A DNA stretch of 64,000 nt from contig NZ_CP006664.1 in assembly GCF_000264765.2 (NCBI RefSeq), forward strand, positions 1,798,001 to 1,862,000. Direction: 5' to 3'. Below, in pieces: positions 39,925 to 51,027 of the stretch. The notes under the pieces are model-generated. The model was given only the letters and a program-made list of their open reading frames with translations, made no database searches and was not told the DNA's origin. Source of the stretch: Edwardsiella anguillarum ET080813 (GTDB taxonomy: Bacteria; Pseudomonadota; Gammaproteobacteria; Enterobacterales; Enterobacteriaceae). The position numbers were made by a program, and so were the translations under genes. How positions within the stretch are numbered: the stretch's first letter is position 1; the number at the start of each line of letters is the position of its first letter.

Positions 39925-40854
39925 ATGACCACTAAGAAAGCGGATTATATCTGGTTTAACGGCGACATGGTGCCCTGGGGTGAGGCCCGAGTACACGTGA
40001 TGTCTCACGCCCTGCACTACGGCACCTCGGTTTTTGAGGGAGTGCGTTGCTACGAAACCCATCGCGGCCCGGCGGTATTCCGCCACCGTGAACATATGCA
40101 GCGCCTGCATGATTCGGCGCGTATCTACCGCATGCCGCTGGCCTACAGCGTTGACGAGCTGATGGCCGCCTGCCGTGAAACCCTGCGTCGGAATCAGCTG
40201 TCGAGCGCCTATATCCGCCCGCTGGTCTTTATCGGTGACGTCGGCATGGGCGTGAATCCCCCCGCGGGCTATAGCACGGATGTGATCCTCGCCGCCTTCC
40301 CCTGGGGGACCTATCTGGGGGAGGAGGCACTGGAACAGGGCATCGATGCCATGGTTTCGTCCTGGCACCGGGCCGCGCCCAACACCATCCCGACCGCGGC
40401 CAAGGCCGGGGGAAACTATCTCTCTTCGCTGCTGGTGGGATCAGAGGCGCGGCGCCACGGTTATCAGGAGGGCATTGCGCTGGATGTCCACGGCTATGTT
40501 TCTGAGGGCGCTGGTGAAAACCTGTTTATGGTGAAAAACGGGGTGATCTTCACGCCGCCGTTTACCTCCGCCGCCCTGCCGGGGATCACCCGCGACGCGA
40601 TCATCACCTTGGCACAGGCGCAGGGGCTGGAGGTTCGGGAGCAGGTGCTGTCACGCGAGGCGCTGTACCTGGCCGATGAAATTTTCATGTCGGGCACGGC
40701 GGCCGAAATCACGCCGGTGCGCAGCGTGGACGGTATCCAGGTCGGGATTGGCCGCTGTGGCCCTATCACCAAGCGGGTGCAGCAGGCCTTTTTTGGCCTG
40801 TTCAACGGCCAGACCGAGGACCGCTTTGGCTGGCTTGACCCGGTGAATCCGTAA
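39925..40854 (+). CDS. ilvE: Branched-chain amino acid aminotransferase
   Basis: PLP transaminase forming valine, leucine and isoleucine from their keto acids with glutamate. The start at 39925 (MTTKKADYIWFNG) follows AAAAGGAATAAGTCA and gives 309 residues, as in E. coli. Fold-type IV features are visible: HALHYGTSVFEG, YIRPLVFIGD, PLP lysine K160 in IPTAAKAGGNY, and SEGAGENLF. It lies 52 bp after ilvM. Confidence 0.98.
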   Translation: MTTKKADYIWFNGDMVPWGEARVHVMSHALHYGTSVFEGVRCYETHRGPAVFRHREHMQRLHDSARIYRMPLAYSVDELMAACRETLRRNQLSSAYIRPLVFIGDVGMGVNPPAGYSTDVILAAFPWGTYLGEEALEQGIDAMVSSWHRAAPNTIPTAAKAGGNYLSSLLVGSEARRHGYQEGIALDVHGYVSEGAGENLFMVKNGVIFTPPFTSAALPGITRDAIITLAQAQGLEVREQVLSREALYLADEIFMSGTAAEITPVRSVDGIQVGIGRCGPITKRVQQAFFGLFNGQTEDRFGWLDPVNP

Positions 40855-40955
40855 GCCTGCCGTGCCGGTAGGCTGAGCCGATGGGGCGCCGGGAGCGCGG
40901 CGCCTGTTCATTGATTTTCCCGCGCAGCGCGGGTAACGCAGGGAGTGAATTGTGC

Positions 40956-42806
40956 ATGCCTAAGTATCGTTCTGCCACGACTACCCATGGCCGTAATATG
41001 GCCGGTGCCCGCGCGCTGTGGCGCGCGACCGGAATGACCGACGCGGATTTCGGCAAGCCGATCATTGCCGTGGTGAACTCGTTTACCCAGTTTGTGCCGG
41101 GCCATGTGCATCTGCGCGATTTGGGCCAGCTGGTCGCCGCGCAGATCGAGGCCGCCGGCGGCGTAGCGAAAGAGTTTAATACCATCGCCGTGGATGACGG
41201 TATCGCCATGGGGCACGGCGGCATGCTCTATTCGCTCCCCTCGCGGGAGCTTATCGCCGACTCCGTTGAATATATGGTCAATGCCCACTGCGCCGATGCC
41301 ATGGTCTGCATCTCCAACTGCGACAAGATCACGCCTGGGATGATGATGGCGGCGCTGCGCCTGAATATCCCGGCGATCTTCGTCTCCGGTGGGCCGATGG
41401 AAGCTGGGAAGACCAAGCTGTCTGACCAACTGATTAAGCTGGATCTGGTCGATGCGATGATCCAGGGAGCCAACCCGCAGGTCAGCGATGCGCAGAGTGA
41501 ACAGATCGAGCGTGCCGCCTGCCCAACCTGCGGCTCCTGCTCCGGGATGTTTACCGCCAACTCCATGAACTGCCTGACCGAGGCGCTGGGGCTGGCGCTG
41601 CCGGGTAACGGCTCCCTGCTGGCGACCCACGCCGATCGCCGGGCGCTGTTCGAAGAGGCGGGGCGGCGTATCGTCGCTCTGACCCGCCGCTACTATGAAC
41701 AGGATGATGCGTCAGCGCTGCCGCGCAGTATCGCCGGCAAGGCGGCCTTTGAGAATGCCATGACGCTGGATATCGCCATGGGGGGATCGACCAATACGGT
41801 ACTGCATCTGCTGGCCGCGGCGCAGGAGGGGGAGATCGACTTTACCCTGACGGACATCGATCGCCTGTCACGCCAGGTGCCGCACCTGTGCAAGGTTGCG
41901 CCCAGCACGCCGGATTACCACATGGAGGACGTACACCGCGCGGGCGGCGTGATGGGGATCCTGGGCGAGCTGGATCGCGCCGGGCTGCTCAATCGGGGCG
42001 TCGTTAACGTTCTGGGACTGGACCTGAGTGAAACCCTGGCGAGCTACGACATCATGCGCAGCGACGATGAGGCGCTGTCATCTCTGTACAGTGCCGGCCC
42101 GGCGGGGCTGCGTACCGTCGTGCCTTTTTCGCAGTCCTGCCGCTGGGATGCGTTGGACAGGGATCGGCAGCATGGCTGTATCCGCGCGCGTGAACATGCC
42201 TACAGTCAGGATGGGGGGCTGGCGGTGCTCTCGGGCAACCTGGCGCAGGACGGCTGCATCGTCAAGACCGCCGGCGTTGAGTCCGATAGCCTGATCTTCC
42301 GCGGCCTGGCCCGGGTGTTTGAAAGTCAGGAGGAGGCCGTCGAGGCGATACTCGGTGGGCGGATCCACCCCGGCGACGCGCTGGTGATCCGCTATGAAGG
42401 GCCCAGGGGAGGGCCGGGAATGCAGGAGATGCTCTATCCTACCGCCTACCTCAAGTCGATGGGGCTGGGAAAGCAGTGCGCTCTGATCACCGACGGGCGC
42501 TTTTCCGGCGGAACCTCCGGCCTGTCCATCGGGCATGTCTCGCCAGAGGCCGCCAGCGGCGGCGCCATTGCGCTGGTGCGCGACGGCGATCCGATCGAGA
42601 TCGATATCCCGGCGCGCCATATCCGCTTAGCCATTGCCGAAAGCGAGCTGGCGCTGCGTCTCCAGCAGGAGCTAGCGCGGGGCGCGCAGGCGTGGACTCC
42701 GCGCGACCGGCGCCGTACGGTCTCGCTGGCCCTGCGTGCCTATGCCAGTCTGGCGACCAGCGCCGATCGTGGCGCGGTGCGCGATAGAGCGAAGCTGGGA
42801 GGCTAA
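40956..42806 (+). CDS. ilvD: Dihydroxy-acid dehydratase
   Basis: Iron-sulfur enzyme dehydrating dihydroxy acids to the keto acids used by IlvE. The start at 40956 ([20 protein letters not shown]) gives 616 residues, the E. coli length. Cluster Cys residues are in [11 protein letters not shown] and [29 protein letters not shown] is the C-terminal signature. The 101-bp gap after ilvE contains small GC-rich inverted repeats (CCCGCG/CGCGGG at 40919-40933 and GGCGCC/GGCGCC just before), possibly tuning distal gene expression. ilvA begins 2 bp after its stop. Confidence 0.98.
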   Translation: MPKYRSATTTHGRNMAGARALWRATGMTDADFGKPIIAVVNSFTQFVPGHVHLRDLGQLVAAQIEAAGGVAKEFNTIAVDDGIAMGHGGMLYSLPSRELIADSVEYMVNAHCADAMVCISNCDKITPGMMMAALRLNIPAIFVSGGPMEAGKTKLSDQLIKLDLVDAMIQGANPQVSDAQSEQIERAACPTCGSCSGMFTANSMNCLTEALGLALPGNGSLLATHADRRALFEEAGRRIVALTRRYYEQDDASALPRSIAGKAAFENAMTLDIAMGGSTNTVLHLLAAAQEGEIDFTLTDIDRLSRQVPHLCKVAPSTPDYHMEDVHRAGGVMGILGELDRAGLLNRGVVNVLGLDLSETLASYDIMRSDDEALSSLYSAGPAGLRTVVPFSQSCRWDALDRDRQHGCIRAREHAYSQDGGLAVLSGNLAQDGCIVKTAGVESDSLIFRGLARVFESQEEAVEAILGGRIHPGDALVIRYEGPRGGPGMQEMLYPTAYLKSMGLGKQCALITDGRFSGGTSGLSIGHVSPEAASGGAIALVRDGDPIEIDIPARHIRLAIAESELALRLQQELARGAQAWTPRDRRRTVSLALRAYASLATSADRGAVRDRAKLGG

Positions 42807-42808
42807 CG

Positions 42809-44353
42809 ATGGCATCGAACCCCCTTATCTCTTCGGCGCCGGACGGCGCGGAATACCTGCGGGCGGTGCTGCGCTCGCCGGTGTATGAGGCGGCGCAGGT
42901 CACGCCGCTGCAGGCGATGGAAAAGCTTTCAGGCCGCCTGGGTAACCATATTCTGGTCAAGCGCGAGGATCGCCAGCCGGTACACAGCTTTAAGCTGCGC
43001 GGGGCCTACGCGATGATCGCCGGGCTGAGTGAGGCCCAGCGGGCCTGCGGCGTGATCACCGCCTCGGCGGGAAATCACGCCCAGGGCGTGGCGCTGTCGG
43101 CGTCGCGACTGGGGATCGCGGCCACCATTGTCATGCCGCGGGCGACGGCAGAGATCAAGGTTGAGGCGGTACGCGGCTTCGGTGGCCGGGTACTGCTGCA
43201 CGGCGCCAACTTTGATGAGGCCAAGGCCCATGCCATCCAGATGGCACAGGAAACCGGCATGACCTTTATTCCGCCCTTCGATCATCCGGCGGTGATCGCG
43301 GGTCAGGGAACCCTGGCGCTGGAGCTGTTGCAGCAGGATGCCCACCTCGACCGTATTTTTGTACCGGTGGGCGGCGGTGGGCTGGCCGCCGGCGTGGCCG
43401 TACTGATTAAACAGCTGATGCCGCAGGTCAAGGTGATCGGCGTGGAGGCCGAGGACTCCGCCTGTCTGCGCGCGGCGCTGGATGCCGGTCAGCCGGTAGA
43501 TCTGCCGCGGGTTGGTCTGTTTGCCGAGGGCGTGGCGGTCAAACGCATCGGTGACGAGACGTTCCGCCTGTGCCAGCGCTATCTGGACGATGTGATTACG
43601 GTGAATAGCGACGCTATCTGCGCCGCCGTCAAGGATCTGTTTGAGGATGTACGGGCCGTCGCGGAGCCCTCGGGTGCGCTGGCGCTGGCCGGGTTGAAAC
43701 AGTATGTCCAGCGACATGCGCTGCGCGGCGAACGGCTGGCACACGTGTTGTCCGGCGCCAATCTGAACTTCCACGGTCTACGCTATGTCTCCGAGCGCTG
43801 TGAGCTGGGTGAGCAGCGCGAGGCGCTGCTGGCGGTGACCATCCCGGAGCGTAAGGGCAGCTTCCTGGCGTTTTGTCAGCTGCTGGGGGGGCGCTCGGTG
43901 ACCGAGTTTAACTACCGCTATGCCGATGCCGACAGCGCCTGCATTTTTGTCGGCGTGCGGCTGACCGGCGGGCGTGGCGAGCGTGAGGAGATCATCGCCT
44001 CGCTGCGCGGCGGCGGCTATCAGGTGGTGGATCTCTCCGATGATGAGATGGCCAAGCTGCACGTGCGCTATATGGTGGGCGGCCGGCCCAGTAAGCCGCT
44101 GCAGGAGCGGCTGTATAGCTTTGAGTTTCCCGAGGCGCCCGGGGCGCTGCTGAAGTTCCTGCATACCCTGGGCACCCATTGGAACATCTCCCTGTTTCAC
44201 TATCGCAGCCACGGTACCGACTTTGGCCGGGTGCTGGCGGCGTTTGAGCGGCCGGACAGCGATGCCAGCTTCGAGGCGCGTCTCAAGGAGCTGGGCTATG
44301 AGTGTCACGATGAGACGGGGAATCCGGCGTTTCGCTTCTTTTTGCAGGGATAG
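42809..44353 (+). CDS. ilvA: Threonine deaminase, biosynthetic
   Basis: PLP enzyme converting threonine to 2-ketobutyrate, the committed isoleucine step, inhibited by isoleucine. It has 514 residues, equal to E. coli. K62 in HSFKLRGAY is the PLP lysine, with SAGNHAQGVA and VGGGGLAAG binding the cofactor. Two C-terminal ACT-like regulatory domains follow from about residue 330. It is the last gene of ilvGMEDA and converges on ilvY with 3 bp between stops. Confidence 0.98.
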   Translation: MASNPLISSAPDGAEYLRAVLRSPVYEAAQVTPLQAMEKLSGRLGNHILVKREDRQPVHSFKLRGAYAMIAGLSEAQRACGVITASAGNHAQGVALSASRLGIAATIVMPRATAEIKVEAVRGFGGRVLLHGANFDEAKAHAIQMAQETGMTFIPPFDHPAVIAGQGTLALELLQQDAHLDRIFVPVGGGGLAAGVAVLIKQLMPQVKVIGVEAEDSACLRAALDAGQPVDLPRVGLFAEGVAVKRIGDETFRLCQRYLDDVITVNSDAICAAVKDLFEDVRAVAEPSGALALAGLKQYVQRHALRGERLAHVLSGANLNFHGLRYVSERCELGEQREALLAVTIPERKGSFLAFCQLLGGRSVTEFNYRYADADSACIFVGVRLTGGRGEREEIIASLRGGGYQVVDLSDDEMAKLHVRYMVGGRPSKPLQERLYSFEFPEAPGALLKFLHTLGTHWNISLFHYRSHGTDFGRVLAAFERPDSDASFEARLKELGYECHDETGNPAFRFFLQG

Positions 44354-44356
44354 CGC

Positions 44357-45253
44357 TTAAGGCGCCGCGTGGGCCAGCAGCGACCAGAAGGCGGTGATCG
44401 GCGGCTCGCGCAGGCGTTTATGCTGCACGCAGACGCCGAGCTCAAAGGGGGCGATGGTAACGTCGTTGTCCAGCGTGACGATGCGGGTGCGTACGCTGTC
44501 CGGGCTGTTGTCGATCACTACCTCGGGCAGCAGGGCGATGCCGCAGCCCAGCGCCACCATGGAGACGATGGCTTCATGACCGGCGACGGTGGCATAAATA
44601 CGCGGTGCCGGGATACGGCGGCGGCGAAACCACTGATCGATACGCTGCCGCGCCGGCCCGTGCTGCGGCAGAATAAATGGGATCTGCGCCCAGTCTGGGC
44701 GGGGGCGCTGCGCCTGACGGTGTACCGGGCAGGGCTGAGCCGGGGCGATCAGCCGCAGCGGGATTTCGCCAATTGGGCAGAATTCAACGCTGGCGGGTAG
44801 CGACTGCGGTCGTCCTGCGATAGCCAGATCCGCCGTGCCGCCCTGAACTTTGCCGACGGCGTCGGCGGCGTCGCCGGTGGTCAGGCGAATATCCACCTGC
44901 GGATGATGGGCGCGAAAACGGTCCAGGATCGGCGGTAGATGGCTGTAGGCGGCGGTTACGGAGCAGAACAGGTGCAGCTCGCCGCACAGCGCCGCGCCGT
45001 AGCTGTCCAACCCGCCGCGCAGTTGTCGGTAGTGCAGCAGCGTCTGGCGGGCGAAATCCTGCAGCTGTTCGCCTGCCGCCGTCAGGCGGACATCGCGGTT
45101 GTCGCGTAGCAACAGCGGTTGGCCGAGCTCCTCCTCTAAACGCTGGATCTGGCGCGATAGCGTGGAGGGACTGACGTGCACCGCCGCTGCGGTACGGCCA
45201 AAATGGCGGCTTTCAGACAGGTGTAAAAACAGCTTCAGATCGCGGATATCCAT
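44357..45253 (-). CDS. ilvY: LysR-type regulator IlvY
   Basis: Activator of ilvC that responds to acetolactate and acetohydroxybutyrate. The start at 45253 (MDIRDLKLFLHLSESRHF) gives 298 residues (E. coli 297). The N-terminal winged helix-turn-helix contains FGRTAAAVHVSPSTLSRQIQ, with the effector domain from about residue 90. It is divergent from ilvC, with its operator region between them, and would repress its own gene while activating ilvC. Confidence 0.95.
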   Translation of the reverse strand: MDIRDLKLFLHLSESRHFGRTAAAVHVSPSTLSRQIQRLEEELGQPLLLRDNRDVRLTAAGEQLQDFARQTLLHYRQLRGGLDSYGAALCGELHLFCSVTAAYSHLPPILDRFRAHHPQVDIRLTTGDAADAVGKVQGGTADLAIAGRPQSLPASVEFCPIGEIPLRLIAPAQPCPVHRQAQRPRPDWAQIPFILPQHGPARQRIDQWFRRRRIPAPRIYATVAGHEAIVSMVALGCGIALLPEVVIDNSPDSVRTRIVTLDNDVTIAPFELGVCVQHKRLREPPITAFWSLLAHAAP

Positions 45254-45274
45254 CGTATGGCGTCGCCTCAGTTG

Positions 45275-45320
45275 TTGCAAAATACGCAATTACATCTTCT
45301 CAATATATCAATTTAAGCAA
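45275..45320. promoter_or_regulatory. Tandem IlvY operators
   Basis: Site 1 is TTGC-N7-GCAA at 45275-45289, a perfect LysR-type T-N11-A palindrome. Site 2 is the degenerate TATC-N7-GCAA at 45306-45320, which overlaps the ilvC -35 region. Arrangement and centre spacing of 31 bp fit a strong and a weak LysR site. Confidence 0.65.
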
Positions 45321-45340
45321 CATCCGTCCTAGCCTATGAT
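45312..45340 (+). promoter_or_regulatory. ilvC promoter
   Basis: TTTAAG (45312-45317), 17-bp spacer, TATGAT (45335-45340). The poor -35 overlapped by an IlvY site fits an activator-dependent promoter. The leader is about 105 nt. Confidence 0.65.
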
Positions 45341-45451
45341 GGATTTATCGCCGCCGGACAGGCGCCGGACGGGCAGGGTAACAGACAACGGGGTGTCGCC
45401 GGCAATATTGCCGGGAGCACGGCCACATCACTGAACAGGATGGAGTGCAGC

Positions 45452-46930
45452 ATGAGCAACTATTTTAATACGCTGAATCTGCGCCAGCAGCTGGCGCAGT
45501 TGGGCAAGTGCCGTTTTATGGCGCGAACGGAGTTTACCGATGGGGCCAATGCCCTGCGCGGTAAGCAGGTGGTGATCGTCGGCTGCGGCGCCCAGGGGCT
45601 GAACCAGGGGCTGAACATGCGCGACTCGGGGCTGGACGTCGCCTATGCCCTGCGGACAGAGGCGATCGCCGAACGGCGCGACTCCTATCGCCGCGCCACC
45701 GAGCACGGTTTCCGCGTCGGGGATTATCAGGCCCTGATCCCACAGGCCGATCTGGTTATCAACCTGACGCCGGACAAACAGCATGCCGCCGTGGTCAGCG
45801 CGGTGCAGCCGCTGATGAAGCAAGGGGCAGCGCTGGGGTATTCGCACGGCTTTAATATTGTTGAGGTAGGACAGCAGATCCGTCCGGACATCACCGTAGT
45901 GATGGTTGCTCCCAAGTGCCCCGGCACCGAAGTGCGCGAGGAGTATAAGCGCGGCTTTGGCGTGCCGACCCTGATCGCGGTACACCCGGAAAACGATCCG
46001 CGCGGCGAGGGGATGGCGATTGCCAAGGCGTGGGCGTCGGCGACCGGCGGCGATCGCGCCGGGGTGCTGGAGTCATCGTTTGTGGCTGAGGTAAAGTCTG
46101 ACCTGATGGGCGAGCAGACCATTCTGTGTGGGATGCTGCAGACCGGCTCACTGCTGTGCTATGAGCGTCTGGTCGCCGAGGGGGCCGATCCGGCCTGGGC
46201 CGGCAAGCTGATCCAGTTTGGCTGGGAGACCATCACCGAGGCCCTGAAGCAGGGCGGGATCACCCTGATGATGGATCGCCTCTCCAATCCCGCCAAGCTG
46301 CGCGCCTACGCGCTGGCCGAGCAGCTTAAGACGCTGATGGCGCCGCTGTTTGCCAAGCATATGGATGACATTCTCTCCGGCACCTTCTCTCAGGGGATGA
46401 TGGCGGACTGGGCCGAGGACGATGCCCACCTGCTGACCTGGCGCGCGGAGACCGGTGAAAGCGCCTTTGAAAAGGCGCCGCCGTTTGAGGGCAAGATCGA
46501 TGAGCAGACCTATTTTGATCGCGGTGTGCTGCTGGTGGCGATGGTGAAGGCCGGGGTCGAGCTGGCCTTCGAAACCATGGTCGCCTCCGGCATCGTCGCC
46601 GAGTCCGCCTACTATGAGTCGCTGCATGAGCTTCCGCTGATCGCCAATACCATCGCACGTCGGCGGCTGTATGAGATGAACGTGGTTATCTCTGATACCG
46701 CCGAATATGGCAACTACCTGTTTGCCAACGCGGCCGTTCCGCTGCTGCGTCAAGGGTTTATGGCGACTCTGCAGCCGGGAGATCTGGGGCAGCCGCTGCC
46801 GGCGGAGGCGGTGGATAACGCCGCGCTGCGCGAGGTCAATCAGGCCATCCGTCAGCATCCCATTGAGACGGTCGGCGAGCGCCTGCGCGGCTATATGACC
46901 GATATGAAGCGCGTGGCCGTCGCCGGTTAG
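45452..46930 (+). CDS. ilvC: Ketol-acid reductoisomerase (class II)
   Basis: Mg- and NADPH-dependent isomeroreductase acting after acetolactate synthase. The start at 45452 ([14 protein letters not shown]) gives 492 residues (E. coli 491), the long class II form with a duplicated C-terminal knotted domain. The Rossmann motif [18 protein letters not shown] and active-site [15 protein letters not shown] are intact. It stands apart from ilvGMEDA and is controlled by IlvY. Its stop overlaps that of ppiC by 3 bp. Confidence 0.98.
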   Translation: MSNYFNTLNLRQQLAQLGKCRFMARTEFTDGANALRGKQVVIVGCGAQGLNQGLNMRDSGLDVAYALRTEAIAERRDSYRRATEHGFRVGDYQALIPQADLVINLTPDKQHAAVVSAVQPLMKQGAALGYSHGFNIVEVGQQIRPDITVVMVAPKCPGTEVREEYKRGFGVPTLIAVHPENDPRGEGMAIAKAWASATGGDRAGVLESSFVAEVKSDLMGEQTILCGMLQTGSLLCYERLVAEGADPAWAGKLIQFGWETITEALKQGGITLMMDRLSNPAKLRAYALAEQLKTLMAPLFAKHMDDILSGTFSQGMMADWAEDDAHLLTWRAETGESAFEKAPPFEGKIDEQTYFDRGVLLVAMVKAGVELAFETMVASGIVAESAYYESLHELPLIANTIARRRLYEMNVVISDTAEYGNYLFANAAVPLLRQGFMATLQPGDLGQPLPAEAVDNAALREVNQAIRQHPIETVGERLRGYMTDMKRVAVAG

Positions 46931-47208
46931 CTGCGGTACAGCACCTTAATGATGTGGTAGCCGAAACGGGTTTTGATCGGGCCGATAGGGGTCAGCAGCG
47001 GGCCGCTGAAGACGGCGCGATCAAACTCGGGCACCATGCTTCCCTTCGTAAACTCCCCCAGGTCGCCACCCTGGCGCTTGGAGGGACAGCGGGAATGGCG
47101 ACGCGCCAGCGTTTGAAATGAGGCACCTCGCTTCAGCTTTTGCAGCAGCGATTCGGCTTCGGCCTGACTCTCGACCAGAATGTGCAGTGCGGCGGCGCGG
47201 CGGGCCAT
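46927..47208 (-). CDS. ppiC: Peptidyl-prolyl cis-trans isomerase C (parvulin)
   Basis: Small cytosolic parvulin of 93 residues, as in E. coli. The whole protein is one rotamase domain: [43 protein letters not shown] and the final [12 protein letters not shown]. It converges on ilvC and is divergent from rep, the E. coli order. Confidence 0.97.
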   Translation of the reverse strand: MARRAAALHILVESQAEAESLLQKLKRGASFQTLARRHSRCPSKRQGGDLGEFTKGSMVPEFDRAVFSGPLLTPIGPIKTRFGYHIIKVLYRS

Positions 47209-47421
47209 GGGGGTATCCTTAGGGTTATTAAGAGCGGTGACGCAGAGATCGCGCAGGCGTCGGACGGTATGCGACCGCTCACCGGCGTGATGAAAACCTG
47301 CGTAGTGTACGGCGGCGGCGCAGCGCAGGCAATGCGCCGACGGCGCGGTTTTTTTTCCGTCGTCGCTTTCTGCTACAATCGCCTCCCGCCCACGGGGGTC
47401 ATCATTAGCAGGAATATCGTC

Positions 47422-49449
47422 ATGCGCTTAAATCCCGGTCAACAGCAGGCCGTCGAATTTGTTACCGGCCCCTGTCTGGTTCTGGCGGGCGCCGGCTCCG
47501 GTAAGACCCGGGTGATCACCAACAAGATAGCCCACCTGATCCGCGTGTGCGGCTATCAGGCGCGCCACATCGCCGCCGTCACCTTCACCAATAAGGCCGC
47601 GCGCGAGATGAAAGAGCGTGTGGCGCAGACGCTGGGGCGCAAAGAGGCCCGTGGGCTGATGATTTCAACTTTCCACACCCTGGGGCTGGAGATCATCAAG
47701 CGTGAGTATAAGGCGCTGGGGATGAAGTCCAATTTCTCCCTGTTCGACGATCAGGATCAGCTGGCTTTGCTGACCGATCTGACCGAGCGCTGGCTGGAAA
47801 AGGACAAAACCCAGCTGCAACAGCTGATCGCGACTATCTCCAACTGGAAGAACGATCTGATCGATCCCGCCCAGGCGGCGGCGCAGGCGCGTTCAGCGCG
47901 GGATCGGCTGTTCGCCGACTGCTATGGCCTGTATGACACCCAGCTCAAGTCCTGCAATGTACTGGATTTTGACGATCTGATCCTGCTGCCGACGCTGCTG
48001 CTGCGCCGTGACCCGGAGGTGCGCGAGCGCTGGCAACAGCGCATCCGTTACCTGCTGGTCGATGAGTATCAGGATACCAACACCAGCCAGTATGAGCTGG
48101 TGAAGCTGCTGGTCGGCAGCCGCGCTCGCTTTACCGTGGTGGGCGACGACGATCAGTCCATCTACTCCTGGCGCGGCGCGCGCCCGCAGAATCTGGTACT
48201 GCTGAAAGAGGACTTTCCGGCGCTGCAGGTGATCAAGCTGGAGCAGAACTACCGCTCTTCGCAGCGCATTCTTAAGGCGGCCAATATCCTGATCGCCAAT
48301 AACCCACACGTCTTTGAAAAACGCCTGTTTTCTGAGCTGGGCTACGGTGAGCCGCTCAAGGTGATCACGGCTAACAATGAGGATCATGAGGCGGAGCGCG
48401 TGGTCGGTGAACTGATCGCCCATCACTTTATTCACAAAACTGCCTACAGCGACTATGCGATCCTCTACCGTGGCAATCACCAGTCGCGGGTGTTCGAAAA
48501 AATGCTGATGCAAAACCGCATTCCGTACAAGATTTCGGGCGGAACCTCTTTCTTTTCCCGCGCGGAGATCAAAGATCTGCTCTCCTATCTGCGGGTGTTG
48601 ACCAACCCAGATGATGACAGCGCCTTTTTACGTATCGTCAATACGCCGCGGCGAGAGATAGGCCCCTCGACCCTACAAAAGCTTGGGGCGTGGGCGAATC
48701 AGCGCGGTATCAGCCTGTTTCGCGCCAGCTTTGACGTGGGGCTGGAGCAGACCCTGAGCGGCCGCGGTCTGGCGTCGCTGCAGCATTTTACCCGCTGGAT
48801 GGATGAGCTGTCCCAGCTGTGTGAGCGCGACGCGACGGCGGCGGTACGCGATCTGATCCACGGCATCGACTATGAGAGCTGGCTGTTTGAAACGTCGGCC
48901 AGTCCGCGCGCGGCGGAGATGCGCATGAAGAACGTCAATCAGCTGTTCGGCTGGATGACCGACATGCTGCAGGGTAGCGATCTGGATGAGCCGATGACCC
49001 TGACGCAGGTGGTGAATCGCTTTACGCTGCGCGACATGATGGAGCGGGGAGAGTCTGAGGAGGAGGCCGATCAGGTACAGCTGATGACCCTACATGCCTC
49101 TAAGGGGCTGGAGTTCCCCTACGTGTATCTGGTCGGCATGGAGGAGGGGCTGCTGCCGCATCAGAGCAGCATCGATGAGGACAACGTCGATGAGGAGCGG
49201 CGCCTGGCCTACGTCGGCATTACCCGGGCCCAGAAAGAGTTGGTGTTTACCCTGTGCCGCGAGCGCCGCCAGTACGGTGAGCAGGTGCGTCCGGAGCCCA
49301 GCCGTTTTCTGCTGGAGCTGCCGCAGGACGATCTGAGCTGGGAGAGCGCCCGTAAGGTGGTCAGCCCACAGGAGCGCATGCAGCGAGGACAGTCCCACCT
49401 GGCCAATCTGAAGGCGCAGCTGGCGCGGGCGAAATCGCCGCAGGACTAA
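47422..49449 (+). CDS. rep: ATP-dependent DNA helicase Rep
   Basis: Superfamily 1A 3'-5' helicase that travels with the replisome and removes proteins, notably RNA polymerase, from DNA. The frame opens at 47140, inside ppiC, but the family start [17 protein letters not shown] is at 47422. That gives 675 residues (E. coli 673). Helicase motifs are intact: [54 protein letters not shown] and [14 protein letters not shown]. The C-terminal tail is Lys/Arg/Gln-rich. Confidence 0.98.
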   Translation: MRLNPGQQQAVEFVTGPCLVLAGAGSGKTRVITNKIAHLIRVCGYQARHIAAVTFTNKAAREMKERVAQTLGRKEARGLMISTFHTLGLEIIKREYKALGMKSNFSLFDDQDQLALLTDLTERWLEKDKTQLQQLIATISNWKNDLIDPAQAAAQARSARDRLFADCYGLYDTQLKSCNVLDFDDLILLPTLLLRRDPEVRERWQQRIRYLLVDEYQDTNTSQYELVKLLVGSRARFTVVGDDDQSIYSWRGARPQNLVLLKEDFPALQVIKLEQNYRSSQRILKAANILIANNPHVFEKRLFSELGYGEPLKVITANNEDHEAERVVGELIAHHFIHKTAYSDYAILYRGNHQSRVFEKMLMQNRIPYKISGGTSFFSRAEIKDLLSYLRVLTNPDDDSAFLRIVNTPRREIGPSTLQKLGAWANQRGISLFRASFDVGLEQTLSGRGLASLQHFTRWMDELSQLCERDATAAVRDLIHGIDYESWLFETSASPRAAEMRMKNVNQLFGWMTDMLQGSDLDEPMTLTQVVNRFTLRDMMERGESEEEADQVQLMTLHASKGLEFPYVYLVGMEEGLLPHQSSIDEDNVDEERRLAYVGITRAQKELVFTLCRERRQYGEQVRPEPSRFLLELPQDDLSWESARKVVSPQERMQRGQSHLANLKAQLARAKSPQD

Positions 49450-49519
49450 GGGAAATACGCGCGAAAGAAAACGCGCGCGGGGCGCCCGACGAGCGTCCCG
49501 CGCGGCGTGGGATCCGACA

Positions 49520-51022
49520 TTACGCCGACGTCGCTTCGACGATCTGCAGCGGCCAGTGGGCGTAGCCCTGCCAGAGGCTCTCTTGCTGCAGGCTTTCGGC
49601 GCGCAGCGGGTGAGCGGCGAGCCAGCCCGTCGGCAGGATCAGGCGCAGGGCGTCCTCCTCGCCGACCTGCGTCAGCAGCGACGGCAGCGCGCCGTCGTGG
49701 CGTTGACTGGCGAAAATGATCGCCAGGCGCAGCAGACGACACAGTCGCTGGGCGGTGCGTAGCGGAACGGCGTTCTGCTGGCCAAACAGCGCCAGATTGA
49801 GCGGACCGCTCTGGTTAGCCAGTAGGGTCGCCAACAGCTTTTTCTGCGCCGGCGTGAAGCCGGGCAGATCCAGATGGCGAACCAGATAGGCGGCGTGCTG
49901 CGGCGCCTGACGCACATCGACGCTCAGCCCCAGCTCATGGAGCAGGCAGGCCGCGTGCAGCAGCGTATGGGCGCAGCTGTCCAGCGGCCACGGGGGGGTT
50001 AGCTGCCGGGCCAGACTGTCGGCCAGATGCCAGACCCGCTCGGCCTGCCCTTCATCGATTAAAAAGCGCCGCTGAATGTTGTGCAGTGTCCGGGTTCGGA
50101 CATCGCAGCCCACCGGCAGCGCCAGCATGCCATAGACCAGCCCCTCGCGCAGCGCGCCGCCGGAGAGGGTCATACTGTCGATATGCAGCGCCTCAAACAG
50201 GGCGATCAGAATGGCCAGGCCGCTGGGGAACACCAGAGCGCGCTCCAGGGTCAGTCCATCGATCTCCAGCTCTTCAAGCTTACCGCACTCAATGGCGCGA
50301 TCGCGCAGCTGACACAGCTTATCCAGGGTGATACGTTCGTCCATCCCCTGGGCGACCATGATCTCCTGCAGAGCCTGCACGGTACCGGATGCGCCGACGC
50401 AGGCCTGCCAGCCATGGCGTAGCAGCGTGTCGCGCACCGGGGCTATCATCGCATGCGCGGCATCGCCGGCACGGGCAAAGTTGGCCTGTGTCAGGTGACG
50501 GTCGCTGAAGTAGCGCTCCAGCCACGTGACGCAGCCCATCTGTAGGCTGAATAGAACGTCGGCCTTGGCGCCTTCGCCGCAGGCTAGCTCGGTACTGCCG
50601 CCGCCGATGTCGACCACCAGCCGCTGGCGGGCGCCGCCGGTTGTGTGGGCAACCCCCTGATAAATCAGGCGGGCTTCCTCTTCACCGCTGATGATGCGTA
50701 CCGGACGCCCGAGGATCTCCTGCGCTCGCTCGATAAACGCGTCGGCGTTCCGGGCGATGCGTAGCGTCGCCGTCGCAACGACCCGGATGTGGTCGATGGG
50801 AATATCCTGCAGGCGCTCAGCGAAGAGGCGCAGGCATTGCCAGCCACGCTGCATCGCATCCGGAGACAGAATATTGTCAGCGTCCAGACCGGCGGCCAGA
50901 CGCACCTTGCGCTTGATCCGCGCCAGCGTCTGGATACCGCCGGCCATCTCGCGCACCACCAGCATGTGGAAGCTGTTAGAGCCTAAATCGATGGCGGCAT
51001 ACAACGCGGCGCTCTTGCCCAT
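49520..51022 (-). CDS. gppA: Guanosine-5'-triphosphate,3'-diphosphate pyrophosphatase
   Basis: Hydrolyses pppGpp to ppGpp; also a member of the exopolyphosphatase family. It has 500 residues (E. coli 494). The actin-like ATPase fold shows [26 protein letters not shown] and [13 protein letters not shown]; the C-terminal HD-like region contains [20 protein letters not shown]. It starts 5 bp after the rhlB stop on the same strand, so the two are co-transcribed. Confidence 0.97.
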   Translation of the reverse strand: MGKSAALYAAIDLGSNSFHMLVVREMAGGIQTLARIKRKVRLAAGLDADNILSPDAMQRGWQCLRLFAERLQDIPIDHIRVVATATLRIARNADAFIERAQEILGRPVRIISGEEEARLIYQGVAHTTGGARQRLVVDIGGGSTELACGEGAKADVLFSLQMGCVTWLERYFSDRHLTQANFARAGDAAHAMIAPVRDTLLRHGWQACVGASGTVQALQEIMVAQGMDERITLDKLCQLRDRAIECGKLEELEIDGLTLERALVFPSGLAILIALFEALHIDSMTLSGGALREGLVYGMLALPVGCDVRTRTLHNIQRRFLIDEGQAERVWHLADSLARQLTPPWPLDSCAHTLLHAACLLHELGLSVDVRQAPQHAAYLVRHLDLPGFTPAQKKLLATLLANQSGPLNLALFGQQNAVPLRTAQRLCRLLRLAIIFASQRHDGALPSLLTQVGEEDALRLILPTGWLAAHPLRAESLQQESLWQGYAHWPLQIVEATSA

Positions 51023-51027
51023 GCTGA

